From Bufo bufo (Eukaryota; Chordata; Amphibia; Anura; Bufonidae): a DNA stretch of 64,000 bases. The stretch spans positions 107,344,321-107,408,320 of the forward strand of contig NC_053392.1 in assembly GCF_905171765.1 (NCBI RefSeq), read 5' to 3'. The position numbers were made by a program, and so were the translations under genes. Shown here piece after piece: positions 21,343-32,716 of this stretch; within the stretch, counting starts at the first letter, position 1; each line of letters opens with the position of its first letter. Under the pieces are notes generated by a model. The model worked only from the letters and a program-made list of their open reading frames with translations. It was not told the origin of the DNA and did not search any database.

Positions 21343-22088
21343 AAGAGCATTTTCCTTCTGTGGCCGGACTATACACTTGCATCCCTGACCAGTAGGAGAG
21401 GGTTTGCCTCCCTGGAATAGAAACAAGCTTCCTAAAGAATCATCGGTGATAAGAGCCATTATTGAGGGCCACAGACACCTTTGCGCATGGTGGAGGACTT
21501 ATAGCTTCTGCCAGCCACACCATACTTCTGAGAGACAGATGAGTTTACCTGTCCCAATGTTCAGCTTGTAGGGAAAAGACAAGGAATAGGACACAGCACA
21601 TCAATAGGAACAAGGTACACCTAACCCACAGCTCCAAGTCAAGCCTAAAAAGCCTAGAAACAGTAGATTTGCAGAATCAACTCTGTTAACATCAAGATAC
21701 TGTATTTTGTACTGCTATCAACCAAAGTCATCAACAGTAAAAGTTGTGAGTTGCATCTTACCACTGTCTACCTCATTATTACTACTAATGGTTGTACCAC
21801 CATTAACGGTACTGGCATCACGACAAAAACCATCAAGGGACTCAGCCGCAACAAGCACCCTAAGCACCCCTAACATCAAGGGCACCTCAACCACCATCTT
21901 GGCTAATGGTTCCCTACCACAGAGCGTGCCCCGGAGGATTTCGTGCTGTCCACCTCAACACTGTGCTGCCAGCCCAGGGAGGCTTTCTGCTAACCGTGAG
22001 TAAACTGATGAACTGTGTGTTATATTTTGGCCCCTCATCGGTCCACCGTGCACCTGACGTGTTGCCCCTGCGCTACTGGCTGGCTGCA
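21343..22088 (+). repeat. 3' LTR, right part
   Basis: Resumes exactly where 13725 stopped and aligns with the 5' LTR to its end, closing in GGCTGCA before the CTAC duplication. Confidence 0.9.
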
Positions 22089-22905
22089 CTACCAGCACCG
22101 TACATGTTTCAAACAGCAGAGACCTGCAGCTAATGGCCGCGACCGGCAATAATGTCGATCGCGGTCATTAAAGCGATCGACATTTAATGAGGTGGTAGGC
22201 CAACATAAGAAATGAGCAATTCTGAAAAATTTATGGATATAAAAAATCAATGATTGTTCAGAATAAAAAATTTAAAAAATTCTAATACGGCAAATGGCGT
22301 AACGGAAAAAGGGTCAAAATGGCCAATTTTCTGTTTTCTCATAGCTTCTCTTACCCCCAAAAAATGTAATGAAATGTGATCAAAAAGTCACACATACTCC
22401 AAAATTGTATCAATAAAACTAAATATTGTCCCGCAAAAAATGAGCCCCCACACAGCTCAGTAGATAAAACTATAAAAAAGTTATGGGGGTCATAATATGG
22501 TGATGTAAAGGAAAAAAAAGGTTCTCAAAATTTGAATTTATTTTTACACTATTTAGATATAAAAACCTATACATATGTGGTATCGTTGTTATCGTACTGA
22601 CCCAGAGAATGAAGGGCACAGGTCAGTTTTGCTGCAAATGAAAGGCTGTGGGAACAAAACCCATAAAACAGTGAAGGAATAGTTTTTTTTTTCCAATTCC
22701 ACTCCAGCTGGATTTTTTCCCCACTTCCCACTACATTGTATACCATATTAAATGGGGGGAATAGAAAGTACAGTTTGTCCCGCAAAAAATAAGTCCTCAT
22801 ACAGCTATGTAAATAGGGAACAAAAAGTTATGGCTCAAGGAAGATAGGGAAGAAAAATTAAAACTCAAAAACAACAAAACCTCCGGTATCCTAAGGGTTA
22901 AATTA
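22089..22905. repeat. Anuran-type interspersed repeat hosting the LTR element
   Basis: The left end (about 7970-7987, CTTTAACTACTTCACTAC) joins to 22093 once the LTR element and one CTAC are removed. The right end is near CCTAAGGGTTAA at about 22905, roughly inverted relative to the left end. An internal duplication (CCGCAAAAAATGAGCCCC near 22431 and a variant near 22777) is visible. I recall this sequence type as abundant in frog genomes. No coding capacity. Confidence 0.6.
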
Positions 22906-23164
22906 CTTAATGAATTTACTATGTAAATGAAACCAATATGTAGTAACAGTCTTTATAAATGTTATTTATGTATTATTTTTATATTTATCAGTAGTCCAAA
23001 AAGAGCCAGTGTACATAATGTTTTAGGTGACCTCTAGTGTTGAATTAGTCTAGGATAAAAAATTAGATGCATGAATCATGATACAAAAGTTCTGCAATAG
23101 TTTAGAAGAATAACTTAAGTCTGCCGGGAAAATTCTGCTTGGGAGACCTAAACCTGCTTATATA

Positions 23165-23655
23165 TTTCAAATAGTGGTGGCCGAACACTCGACACAAGAC
23201 CTTTCTCGAGCTGCACCTACTCTCTGGAATACTCTGCCCCGGAATACTAGGTTAATCCACAACTTCTTTACCTTCAAACGTGCCTTAAAAACACATCTTT
23301 TCAGGCAGGCTTATCAAGCTATCTAAACTGACTATTCCCCGACTAAATCTCCCCCCACCAACTCCTCTGACCTAAACTCAATCCTCTAGGAGTCCACAAC
23401 CCGAAGCAGATCGGTCTGCACCACTCCTGTCAGTTCAATAATGGCTCAAATCCTACTTATCCCAATCAACTCCCTTATGTGTCACCACCAATTCCTCATA
23501 GATTGTAAGCTCTTGCGAGCAGGGCCCTGACTCCTAGTGTTTCAGTTGCATATTATCCAGTTATTTTTGTTTTGTACATGAACCCTATGAACTTGTAAAG
23601 CGCTGCGGAATATGGTGGCGCTATATAAATACATTTTATTATTATTATTATTATT
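23165..23655 (+). mobile_element. 3' end of an L2-clade LINE with ATT tail
   Basis: About 23190-23330 translates to a fragment with AAPTLWNTLP and FKRALKTHLF, the C-terminal signature of L2/CR1-type ORF2. The 3' UTR words TGTAAGCTCTTGCGAGCAGG and GGCGCTATATAAA follow, and it ends in an (ATT)n microsatellite (about 23636-23655). Heavily 5'-truncated. Confidence 0.75.
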
Positions 23656-25499
23656 TGAGCAGCTATTCCTCCTAACTCCCACATACATATGCCATTTGGC
23701 ATGGTTGATCATACATGTGTTCTCAATGGGAGGAGGTGAATAGGAAGCATCCAGACACCTCTCACACCTCTTACCTCTTGCAGGAACAAAGGACCAAACA
23801 TGGTAAAATCCAAGAGGGCTTCATCATCATTAAATAGTCAGTCTTTAATGCAGAAATCGGACAGTTTGGACATGTTTTTTGATGCATGATGAACACCTGT
23901 AGTTACTTTACTATTCTTAATGTCATGCACTAGGCTATGTAACTACAAAAATATGATATGTTCAGTTTTTATTTTTTACCTGTAAAGTTTATATTGTTAG
24001 ATTTTCAGACATTCATTATTGAAATGTCAACTTTTTGTGTCTTTTTATATAATTCACAATACATGAATTGCTAATAATAATAAAAATAATAATTAGAATA
24101 ATATGTAACTCAATGTAAATACAATTCTCCTGTTTTATGACGGTGTCTATTGATATATAATATGTGTTAGCAATATATCAGGACAATCATCGTGAACACC
24201 AGACCAGTTAGAGAGGGTATTCGCTGGGCAGGCTTCCCATTGATTCTGTCATTTAGCATTGTGAGCTGCAGGCAATGGTTCTCAGAAGCAAGTTATCTTG
24301 ATATTTATGGCAATGTTGTTACTGGATCCTGAAATCCATCTTGGCCTCAGGGCAGCCATGTCTTGTAACAACTGAACAAAGAGCAACATCCACCTTTATC
24401 CTTGACCTCTCTGAAAATAAAGCACATTCATTGTTACTGCACACAGGACATTTAGGGGCAATTTTTCACTGAACTAAAATCAAAGCAGTCACTAATATAG
24501 TCCCCTACCTTGCAAATTTATTTTAATGAATGGCCAACCATATAGCATTCTCCAAATCAGTTTTAGGAGAATACAATACATGAAATAACACACACAAATC
24601 TGCATGTTACTTTTCTTTATGATAAAACATCTTAAAACTCTTAAACTTTTAAGACATATATTTGTTTTGTGTCCTAACACATTATCTTCCTTCTTCTCAC
24701 AAACCTGAGAACTCAACTCTGTCTATAAGGCAGCTAATTGCAACCCTTTCCTCTGTATGCAAAGCCCCCTAACATATCCCTTTTTGTAAGATTTGTTTGT
24801 TTCAGAAACATGCAGAAAATTCTGAAGGCGTTTCCACTGGATACTTGATTTCTAGGTTTACTGTTTCTCTTATTGTCTGTGTTGAAAAAAAGTATATAAA
24901 ATTATACTTTCCTTAAATGGTGAAACTGCAGCGAGCCCCTGAGGAGCCAATGCAGAGGATGGAAGTGGTTGTGGCCCTGATGAGATGTTGTGTCATGGTG
25001 TACTCCCTCAGGCTGTTGCTCCCTGGGGATCAGTGAAGCGGAAAGGTGGCTTGAAGAATCAGGCCAGAAGTAAACGTATATAAGTCTCTCTTTTACTCTT
25101 TAGAACTTGTGGTACATCCAGTAGTATTAAATACAAAGTGCAGTTTCTGGCACCAGATGAGGAGGTATAGTGGCTGGTTGTGTGGCAATTTAATAGCACT
25201 TGAAGGCTCTTGTGGATATAGGTGTCCACTGTGATACATGCTTGATGAACTAACTTGAACTCCTGGTCTAATTCGTGCCATTTTGGGATGTTAAATTTCT
25301 GTGTATTGAAAAGGGTTGTGACATTGTATGTTTAAATAGTGATTTCTGTCCTGAGAAATAATTGATGTGTATTGGCGATTTCCCTTTGTCCTGAGAGATA
25401 ATTGAATTACTCCTCGGGTGTCTCCAGGGCAGAGAGGAGGAAACCATGATGCATTGTGGGGATGTATTGTGTCTGTGTATTCTGAATTGCTGCATATCT
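23656..25499. other. Unannotated
   Basis: No gene recognised. The left end of the LTR-like sequence at 25500-25935 may lie within the last 400 bp. The 22906-23164 stretch is likewise blank. Confidence 0.4.
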
Positions 25500-25935
25500 G
25501 TCCTGTGTCACAGTCTTAATTCTGGTCCCCTAGGGGCGTGTCCACCAGATGGGGACCTGCATAAATACGGGCGGGTAGCCCTCAATAAAGAGTTCTTGTT
25601 TAATCCTTCATCATGTTGAGGCTGATGTTTGGGTAACTGATCGACGCTGGGGATTGCTATACGCTGGGAGATTTGCTATACTCCCCTGGCTATAACTACT
25701 AGCTCTTTTAAGGGCTGTTCCTGCTCTCTGGTTTTAGGAGAGGTTCACCCACTGGAGCCTGGAGCCCTGTCGTAGGTCCAGGATGGGTAGGAGATGGTGA
25801 GACCTCAACCAAGCTTCGGCGGTTCGTGGGGTCTGCAGTGCGTACGGTGTCAAGTGGAGTGCTTGGAGTCCTCGGAAAGCACTAGGAGCATCTATCAACG
25901 GAGGTACCCGGTCGGGGTGCTAGGCGTTCCGTTAC
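25500..25935 (+). mobile_element. LTR-like sequence (probable solo LTR, left end unknown)
   Basis: TATA-like CATAAATACGGG at about 25560 is followed 20-odd bp later by the poly(A) signal CAATAAAG. A GC-rich stretch then ends in GTTCCGTTACACA near 25935. This is the U3-R-U5 layout of a retroviral or gypsy LTR. No matching second LTR or duplication was found. Confidence 0.45.
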
Positions 25936-26075
25936 ACAGTTGTTCCTGATAATCTAGACAATTATTGCTTCATCTAAATCCACCCTTAGACTAGACAGTT
26001 TAAAGATATGCCATATTTATCATCCAGCATCAGCCACTGTGATAAATCTGGTGCATATTTAGACCACCTTGTCTA

Positions 26076-26230
26076 AGGGCTGTATTACACCAACAGATAA
26101 TATGACAGATTTGCTGACCAATCATTGGTCAGATCGCCATGTACACACACAGATATTTTGTTGTACACTCCAATTATTGTTCTGATTCAACAGAAGTTGG
26201 TCAGATAATCTGTTGGTGTAATACAGCCCT
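26076..26230. mobile_element. 155-bp foldback MITE
   Basis: The left end AGGGCTGTATTACACCAAC and its reverse complement at 26212-26230 enclose a short interior. No coding capacity. Confidence 0.8.
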
Positions 26231-26239
26231 GAGGGTCGA

Positions 26240-26545
26240 AAGTCTGATTTTTAACATCAGTGTGAGGGTTTAGTCAGATTTTACTGTTTGCATCCACCAC
26301 AGTAGTGTACCTATTCTTTTAACTATTTATTCCATATATCATTCCACATCCACATATTTTACCATCTGGTGTAGGATGTCTCTGTGGCACTTGTGGTCTG
26401 CTGCGGGCATCCTCCGCTGCATGCATTTTTTGCTGGGGATCGCCCTTAGCAACAGACCACAAGCGCAGTATCTGCTCCCCCGAGCATAAATGCACAACTG
26501 TATTTGGGGTTGAGTATTTCCTGCCTTTTGAGACCACGTATTTTT
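26240..26545 (-). repeat. Interspersed repeat related to 57703-58309
   Basis: Shares, in opposite orientation, the block containing CTTGTGG, ATGCATTTT, GGATGCCCGC-like and GTAGGATGTC words with about 57760-57900. It also shares the GAGGGTTTAGT motif. Confidence 0.55.
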
Positions 26546-26822
26546 GTCATTTAAATCGTATATTTATATGTGGAGGAGTATAAACTCCAATCTAAACGCG
26601 CCTTGATTACCATCCATAGGCAGCATTTTGGTGCACCTGTGAGGCCTGCAACATATCAGCCGGCCATTGGTGGACTCTAAGCCTCCTCCCTCCTCCCATT
26701 GTATGTGTGGTTAGTCACACTGGAGTGAACTGGGAGCTGTTTGCTGTGAGTCGGACCTTACGGTGCTGTAATTTGCCCACTGGCTCCTGTTACTACCCAT
26801 ACGGTACAGGTAGGTTTAGCGT

Positions 26823-27106
26823 TGTAACGGGTTCACTTGTCTGGGTACAGTGCTTGCACTGTGCCTTTAAAAATTCTCCTCCAACCTGGATGGCTCTCTG
26901 TATTTCTTCTTCCTTGGTTAGCTCTCTTAGGACGAGCCAGTCTGGATCCCTGCTGTAATGATTCAAATAAGTGCACACGACGTCCTTTATTCTTTGAATC
27001 AGACAGAATGCTATCCTTTTATTAAAAACCACACATCTTATATACCCCTGGACACAGCAGGGCACAAACAGATAGAACATTGTAGCCACTCCCAGGTGCC
27101 TCTGAG
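26823..27106 (-). repeat. 3' LTR of the Gmr1-like element
   Basis: In plus orientation it starts TGTAACGGGTTCACTTG. Similarity with the other LTR ends at CCTCTGAG. Confidence 0.85.
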
Positions 27107-27431
27107 TCTTATAGATAAGGAAGTCAGAAATCTGAAGCTTCCCTATCTCTCAGATATGTGAGGCCGCTGGGTGGTGGGGAATACACAGAAATACAACACA
27201 TTTCCCTTTAGGTGGACAAGTAACATGGTCCTGGGACAGGGGGACACATAGGAGCACACAGGGCAAGTCAATGGGGGGGGGGGGGCAAAGGGCAACTAAC
27301 AAAGTCTTAAAGTCACGGCGCTCCGTGACATAACTCCCCTTTTCTTGGAGTGCCAGTCCGGGGTTGCCTTGACGGGTAACCTTGTGACTGGTCGCTAGGT
27401 GGTCTTGTGCCAGGGGTGCAGGGTTACTCAT

Positions 27432-28967
27432 ACATCCAATTGTTGGGACAGGCCATCGGCATTCTTATTGTCTCTCCCAGGCCTGTACTGTACTGAAAAG
27501 TTAAAAGGTTGGAGGGCAAGTCTCTAGCGTAGCAAACGTCCATTATCTCCAGCCACCCGATTGAGCCAGACCAGGGGGTTGTGGTCTGTTAGGACGGTAA
27601 ACTCTCGCCCATAGAGGTAAGGCTGGAAGCGCTTGAGGGCCCATACGAGGGCTAGGCACTCTTTCTCTATGGCGGTGTACCCCACCTCTGGGTCCAGCAG
27701 CTTCTGACTTTGGTAGGCCATGGGATGTTCTTCCCCCTGGTCATTGACTTGGCTCAGCACTGCCTCAAGTCTGTACATGGAGGCGTCTGTATGGACCAGA
27801 AATTTGTTGTTAAAATCAGGTGCATCCATTACAGGGCCACCTCCTAGGGCAGTCTTCAGTTTTTCAAAAGCCTTGTTGCACTCAAGGGACCACAGGACAG
27901 CTCAGGGTAGGGACTTTTTGGTTAGGTCGGTCAGGGGCTTGGCCGTCATGCTGTAATGGGGTACAAATTTTCTATAGTATCCAGCTGTCCCCAGGAAAGC
28001 TAACACCTGTTTCTTGGTTTGGGGGACTGGCCAATTGAGAATGGCCTCTATCTTGGCTGGCTCGGGTCGTTGGGTTCCCCCTCCCACTCTATGGCCAAGA
28101 TACTGGACCTCTACCATCCCTATCTGACACTTGTCGGGGCGTATGGTCATCTCTGCCTGCTGTATCCTACCCAGGACTGCATCTAGGTGTTGCAGATGCT
28201 CTCCCCAAGAGCCACTGAAGATGGCTATGTCATCCAGGTAAGCACAGGAAAATTCCTGTTGGACTTCCAGCAGCTGATCTACTAGCCGCTGGAATATGTG
28301 GCTGGGGCATTCTTCATCCCGAACGGCATAACTTTAAATTGAAATAAGCCGAACGGGGTGATGAAGGCCGATTTGGGGATGGCGTCGTGGGCCAAGGGGA
28401 TCTTCCAGTGACCGGACTGATATCAAGGGTGGTGACCCAAGTGGCACCTGCTAATCGGTCTAGGAGCTCATCTACTCGGGGCATGGGGTAGGCGTCAGTC
28501 TCGGTTCTATCATTCAGTTTTCTGAAGTCTACACAAAATCTCATAGTCCCATCTTTTTTGGGGACTAAAACTACCGGGGAGGCCTAGGAGCTTTTGGAGG
28601 GCTCTATTACTCCTAGGGCTCTCATCTCGTCAAGTTCAGCTCGAATGTGCCTTTGCACGGCTTCGGGGACTCGGTAGGCGGGTTGGCATAGGGCAGTTTG
28701 GCCTGGGGTCTCTACTTTGTGACTGGTCAGGGTTGTAGCCCCGGTGTGGGCTGAGAAGAGAGGGGTCCTGGCGTGCTGTATTGCTTGTAACTGGTTCTGC
28801 TCGCTTGGGCTCAGACAATCGCCCAGTTTAATCTGCTCTAGGCTGCTAGCATTTCGTGTTTCGGCTAGCAGATCTGGGATTGCCCTATCGCCTGCTTCGG
28901 TATGGGAAGGGGTGCAAATTGCCGCTACGTCCGCAGCGCGATCTATATATGCCTTGAGCACGTTCAC
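27432..28967 (-). pseudogene. Reverse transcriptase-RNase H of the Gmr1-like element
   Basis: Downstream of integrase on the minus strand. The RT begins with MRALGVIEPS (near 28590), then DFRKLND (near 28530), the catalytic YLDD (near 28226) and FLGTAGYYRKFV (near 27960). RNase H follows with HTDAS, EKECLALVWALK and LTDHNPL (27524-27829) and closes with RPGRDNKNADGLS near 27450. Several frame changes and a stop near 28584 break it. Nothing resembling integrase follows RNase H. Confidence 0.9.
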
Positions 28968-30349
28968 ATAGCTGATGCGTTTGACCTGTTGTTGCGCCCC
29001 CTTGGCAATAATGTAGGTAGTCTCTCCCTTCTTTTCTAATACCTCATAGGGTCCCTCCCATGCTGTTTGTAGCTTATTTTGGCGCGTGGATCTCTTAGCA
29101 CCAGTACCCTATGCCCTGGGATGAATTCCCGGCGTCTGGTGTGGGCATCATACTGCGCTTTCTGTTTGGCTTGGGCGGCTTTCAGGTTACCCTGGGCTAG
29201 TTCCATGGTTTCGCCCGGAGTTCGATTACAAAAGTAATGGCTGGCGTTTCCTCGGGGTTTCCCTTTTTCTCCCAGAACTCTCGTAATATATCTAGGGGCC
29301 CTGGGACCCGCCAGCCATATAACAATTCAAATGGAGAGAACCCGGTACGCAAATAGGAAATGGGGTAAGAACCGCTTCCAGTCAGCGTGCTGGGCTACAA
29401 ACATTCGGAGCATCTGTTTCAAGGTTCGATTGAACCTTTCGCAAAGTCAGTTGGCCTCAGGATGGTAGGGGGTTGTATGGAGGGCTTTGACCCCACAGAG
29501 CGCCCATACCTGCTGGAGTATTTCAGGCATAAACTGAGTGCCCCGGTCGGAGAGGATCTCTTGGGGGAACCCTACCCGGGAGAATACCTTGAGTAGTGCA
29601 TCTGCTACAGTGGTGGCCGTAATGTTGGGGAGCGCAATGGCTTTGGGGTATCGGGTAGCAAAGTCTACCACGGTAAGGATGTATTGTTTCCCTGACTTGC
29701 TGCATTTTTTGAGGGGGCCAACAATGTCTACTGCTACCCTCTGAAAGGGTTCGCCTATGAGGGGTTGGGTTTGAAGGGGGACCTTGGAGGAGTCGTTATG
29801 CTTTCCTACCTGCTGGCACAGATCGCACGAGCGGCAATACTTGGCCACTTCTTGGGACAGCCCGGGCCAGAAAAATGTCTTGGATAGGCGGTCAGTGGTT
29901 TTAGCAATCCCTAGGTGGCCGGCCAGTGGAGCTTTGTGGGCTAAGGCTAGAAGTGCGGGACAGTGGGCGGCTGGGACTACTAGTTGGAGTTGAGGGACAG
30001 CTGTGCGGCCCTTAGCATCACCGGGGGATCGGTAGAGTAGGCCTCCATTCCAGACTATCTGGTCAGCATAAGGGCCTACCCCTCCTGATTCTGTACATTT
30101 CATGTACCGTTTCAAGGTTGGATCAGTACGAGTCTGGTCTTGGAATAGGTCCTGGTCTGGCCACGGTGTGGGATCAGTCATGGGAGGGGGATCTGGGTCA
30201 GAGCATACCTGGGTCCTGGTGTGGAGGACTTGGCTCCGGGTCACTGCTAGGCACTCAGGGTTGGTGTTGTCCTCCTCGGGGGCTACAAAGTGGCTTTCCA
30301 GCCGCCCCAAATCATTTCCCAATGATACATCCGTGGGGAACCTTTGCAT
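28968..30349 (-). pseudogene. Integrase of the Gmr1-like element
   Basis: The zinc-binding HHCC region shows HKAPLAGHLG then CRSCDLCQQ. The catalytic core has D in VAVDIVGPL and D in LSDRGTQF. Just after HPEAN an in-frame TGA (29444-29446) interrupts the protein, and the third acidic residue lies beyond it in ERFNRTLKQ. The C-terminal part continues through RVLVLRDPR-like sequence into the RT-side linker without returning to a gag-like region. This supports true colinear order over a local rearrangement. Confidence 0.88.
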
Positions 30350-30358
30350 GAGTCCCTC

Positions 30359-30649
30359 CTATCTGTACCCTTTGTCTGCTCCCCAGTCTAGGTGGACCAG
30401 GGCCATATCAATTTGGTGGACCTGTCCGCCAGTTACCTTTACATCCACCTTGTGTCCTAGCGGATGGTCTGGCAGTAGTGTGCTGGGTTGTACCAGGATC
30501 AGGGTAGCCCCAGAGTCTCTGAGTCCTTCCTTCTGTTGCCCATTAACCCAGACGGGCTGGTAGTGGTGCCCCCTGTTGTCTAATGCTGGTTGTTGGACAA
30601 GGGAGACTTCATGCGGATAGCCCCATTTGTCGTATATATATTGAGGCAT
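30359..30649 (-). pseudogene. Aspartic protease of the Gmr1-like element
   Basis: Short fragment with the active-site triplet in LRDSGATLIL. It lies between the gag zinc knuckle and integrase, as expected for PR at the head of pol. It is only one part of a longer decayed frame. Confidence 0.75.
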
Positions 30650-30671
30650 GGGGTAGGTGTCGTAGGTTTCC

Positions 30672-31800
30672 TCAGGTTAGGTGTCCTGGTCTATAGTTGA
30701 TTCCTGGAGGCAATAAGCTTGTCTGGGTGCCGGAGAAGCTTGGTGTGGGTTGTGACGGGGCCTTGGCCGGAGGTGGGGACAGTTCCTCTTTAAGTGTCCA
30801 GGCTGGTTGCAGTGGAAGCACCCATCTGCAGGGGTATTGTTGCGGGCTGGGGCTGGGTACTGGCATTGTGGGGGGACTGTAACATGTCTGTGGGGTGCCA
30901 GTGGCTGTGCTCGGGAACAAGAAAAAGTAGGTCTTGAAGGTGGGGAGTAGGTGTTGCTGATCCTCGTGGGGGAGCCTCCTGATGTCCATAAACTTGTTGG
31001 CCATTTCTGCCGCTTCTTCGAGTGTCTTTGGGTTGTGGTCCCTGACCCAGTCTTTGATGTCCCCAGCAATGTTGAAAAAAAATTGCTCCATTAGTACTTG
31101 CTGTAGTGCGGTTTCAAAGGTGTTGGCCTTACACTCTTCTAACCAGCTGCAGGAGGCACGATTCATCCTGTGTGAGTGTCTCTTGGTCCCATCCTTGCCT
31201 CTTGGAAGCGTCGCCGGTAGCGGAAGTAATGGCATACCGGGCTAGGAGGCATTTTTTTACCTCCGAATAGTCTCTGCTTTGCTCATCTGGAATGACCGGG
31301 TATGCTTCCGCTGCCCCGCTTGTTAGTTTGCCGGCCAGGATGGGGACCCACTCAGAGTTGGAAATGTTGTGTAGTTTACACTGCCTCTTCAAGTCCTGGA
31401 GGAATCCATCAATGTCCCCAGGGTTGTCCTCAAACACTTTGAAGGATTGATGGGTCACCTTTAGACTATTGCTGAAAGTTGCGCTCTGGTTGAAGGTGGT
31501 GTCTCCAGAACTGCTCCTTCTGCGGCTGCTTTCTAATTCGCTAGCCCTTTCTCTCTCCGCCATTTGAGTTACCCGGTCTATCACTTCAAAAGGAGGATTT
31601 GGCCCATATACTGCCAGTCTGCTCCTTACCCGCTGGGAGACGACATCCAATTCTATGTGGGGAGTGGCTTCATAGCCATTTTGGCTTAGAGTTGTTTCTC
31701 TTTCGCCCGTTTCATGCTGTCTTTCGTCTCGCTGATCAAGATCTATGAGGGTGGCAATTAGCTCCGCTTTTTTGAGTCCTGCTGCGTCTTCCCCTCTCTA
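30672..31800 (-). pseudogene. Gag of the Gmr1-like element
   Basis: The N-terminal end near 31780 shows a GLKKAELIATL helix. The capsid-like region follows at 31129-31650. A frame change near 31200 leads to a second segment ending in a CCHC zinc knuckle CFHCNQPGHLKRNC (near 30790-30830), the RNA-binding nucleocapsid motif. It is broken by at least one frameshift. Confidence 0.85.
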
Positions 31801-31880
31801 GACCTTGAAGTGCTGCTACGTTCATCAGTTTGTAGCTTTCTACCATTTCTCTGCGCTCAGGTTCCTTTATTTGAGGAGAA

Positions 31881-31899
31881 TCCCGCCGCTTGCCACCAA
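31881..31899 (-). promoter_or_regulatory. Primer-binding site, leucine-tRNA-like
   Basis: On the minus strand TGGTGGCAAGCGGCGGGAT directly follows the LTR. It differs by little from the complement of a leucine tRNA 3' end (TGGTGGCAGCGGTGGGAT, from memory). Confidence 0.7.
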
Positions 31900-32185
31900 T
31901 GTAACGGGTTCACTTGTTTGGGTACAGTGCTTGCACTGTGCCTTTAAAAATTCTCCTCCAACCTGGATGGCTCTCTGTATTTCTTCTTCCTTGGTTAGCT
32001 CTCTTAGGACGAGCCAGTCTGGATCCCTGCTGTAATGATTCAAATAAGTGCACATGACTTCCTTTGTTCTTTGAATCATACAGAATGCTATCCTTTTATT
32101 AAAAACCACACATGTTATATATACCCCTGGACACAGCAGGGCACAAACAGATAGAACATTTTAGCCACTTCCAGATGCCTCTGAG
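31900..32185 (-). repeat. 5' LTR of the Gmr1-like element
   Basis: Matches 26823-27106 with about 10 differences, including a 2-bp TATA expansion. Confidence 0.85.
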
Positions 32186-32274
32186 GCACAATCTTACTCC
32201 AGTAGGGGAGTGAGATAGACAAAGTAGAGTAGCATATCTAGACAAAAGTCTACCATACAAACAGCTCTTTGAGA

Positions 32275-32505
32275 AAAGGATTAGGCAAAATTTTCAACCA
32301 ATCCTTTTGTTTTTCCAGGAAATAAGTCGGCAGAGGTGTTTGGCAGTAGCTTTCTCCTCTCTTCCATTGAGAACATATACACATTCCATACACATTCAGC
32401 CACACCATATGTGTATGGAAATTGGAAGGTACTGTAGTCAGGAGAGATAGTTTTTGACAGCAATCATTCAGGAGACATCGTTTCATTGTGTATGGCCTCC
32501 TTTAG
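32275..32505 (-). repeat. Interspersed repeat, copy 2
   Basis: Reverse-orientation copy of 4775-5025, ending GTGTATGGCC near 32495. Confidence 0.6.
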
Positions 32506-32716
32506 ACAGGCTTAGTAAATCTACCGCATACTGTGTACCAAAATCAATGACTAAATACTTAAGCCACAGTATACAGATTTTGAGCGACTAACTATAAAGA
32601 GCTTCCACCAAAAATATTTGTTATGGAGTCTGGTGGATAGTCTACCGAATAATTCCATGGTAAAGTCCATTGCATTAGTTTGTTCCTGAAGTATCCCTTT
32701 TAATGATCATAATATA

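Larger units (their letters stand above)
7988..22088 (+). mobile_element. LTR retroelement carrying a cold-shock-domain gene (interrupted)
   Basis: Two direct repeats of about 1.1 kb (7988-9112, and 13370-13725 plus 21343-22088) start with TG. The outer end is CA. The whole is flanked by the 4-bp duplication CTAC (7984-7987 and 22089-22092). A primer-binding-like TGGCGTCACG follows the 5' LTR, and a short G-rich tract precedes the 3' LTR. Without the two younger insertions the element is about 4.95 kb, with a 2.7-kb interior. I find no protease, RT or integrase motifs, so it is probably non-autonomous. The LTRs differ by about 9 substitutions in the roughly 385 bp compared by eye. Confidence 0.85.
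26823..32185 (-). mobile_element. Ty3/gypsy retrotransposon with integrase before RT (Gmr1-like)
   Basis: Direct repeats at 26823-27106 and 31900-32185 (about 285 bp, roughly 10 differences) bound a decayed gag-pol on the minus strand. Reading right to left the order is gag, protease, integrase, RT, RNase H, and pol ends after RNase H. The usual gypsy order puts integrase last. Gmr1-type vertebrate elements (first reported from cod) have this order. A leucine-tRNA-like primer site abuts the right LTR. No clear target-site duplication was found. Confidence 0.88.
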
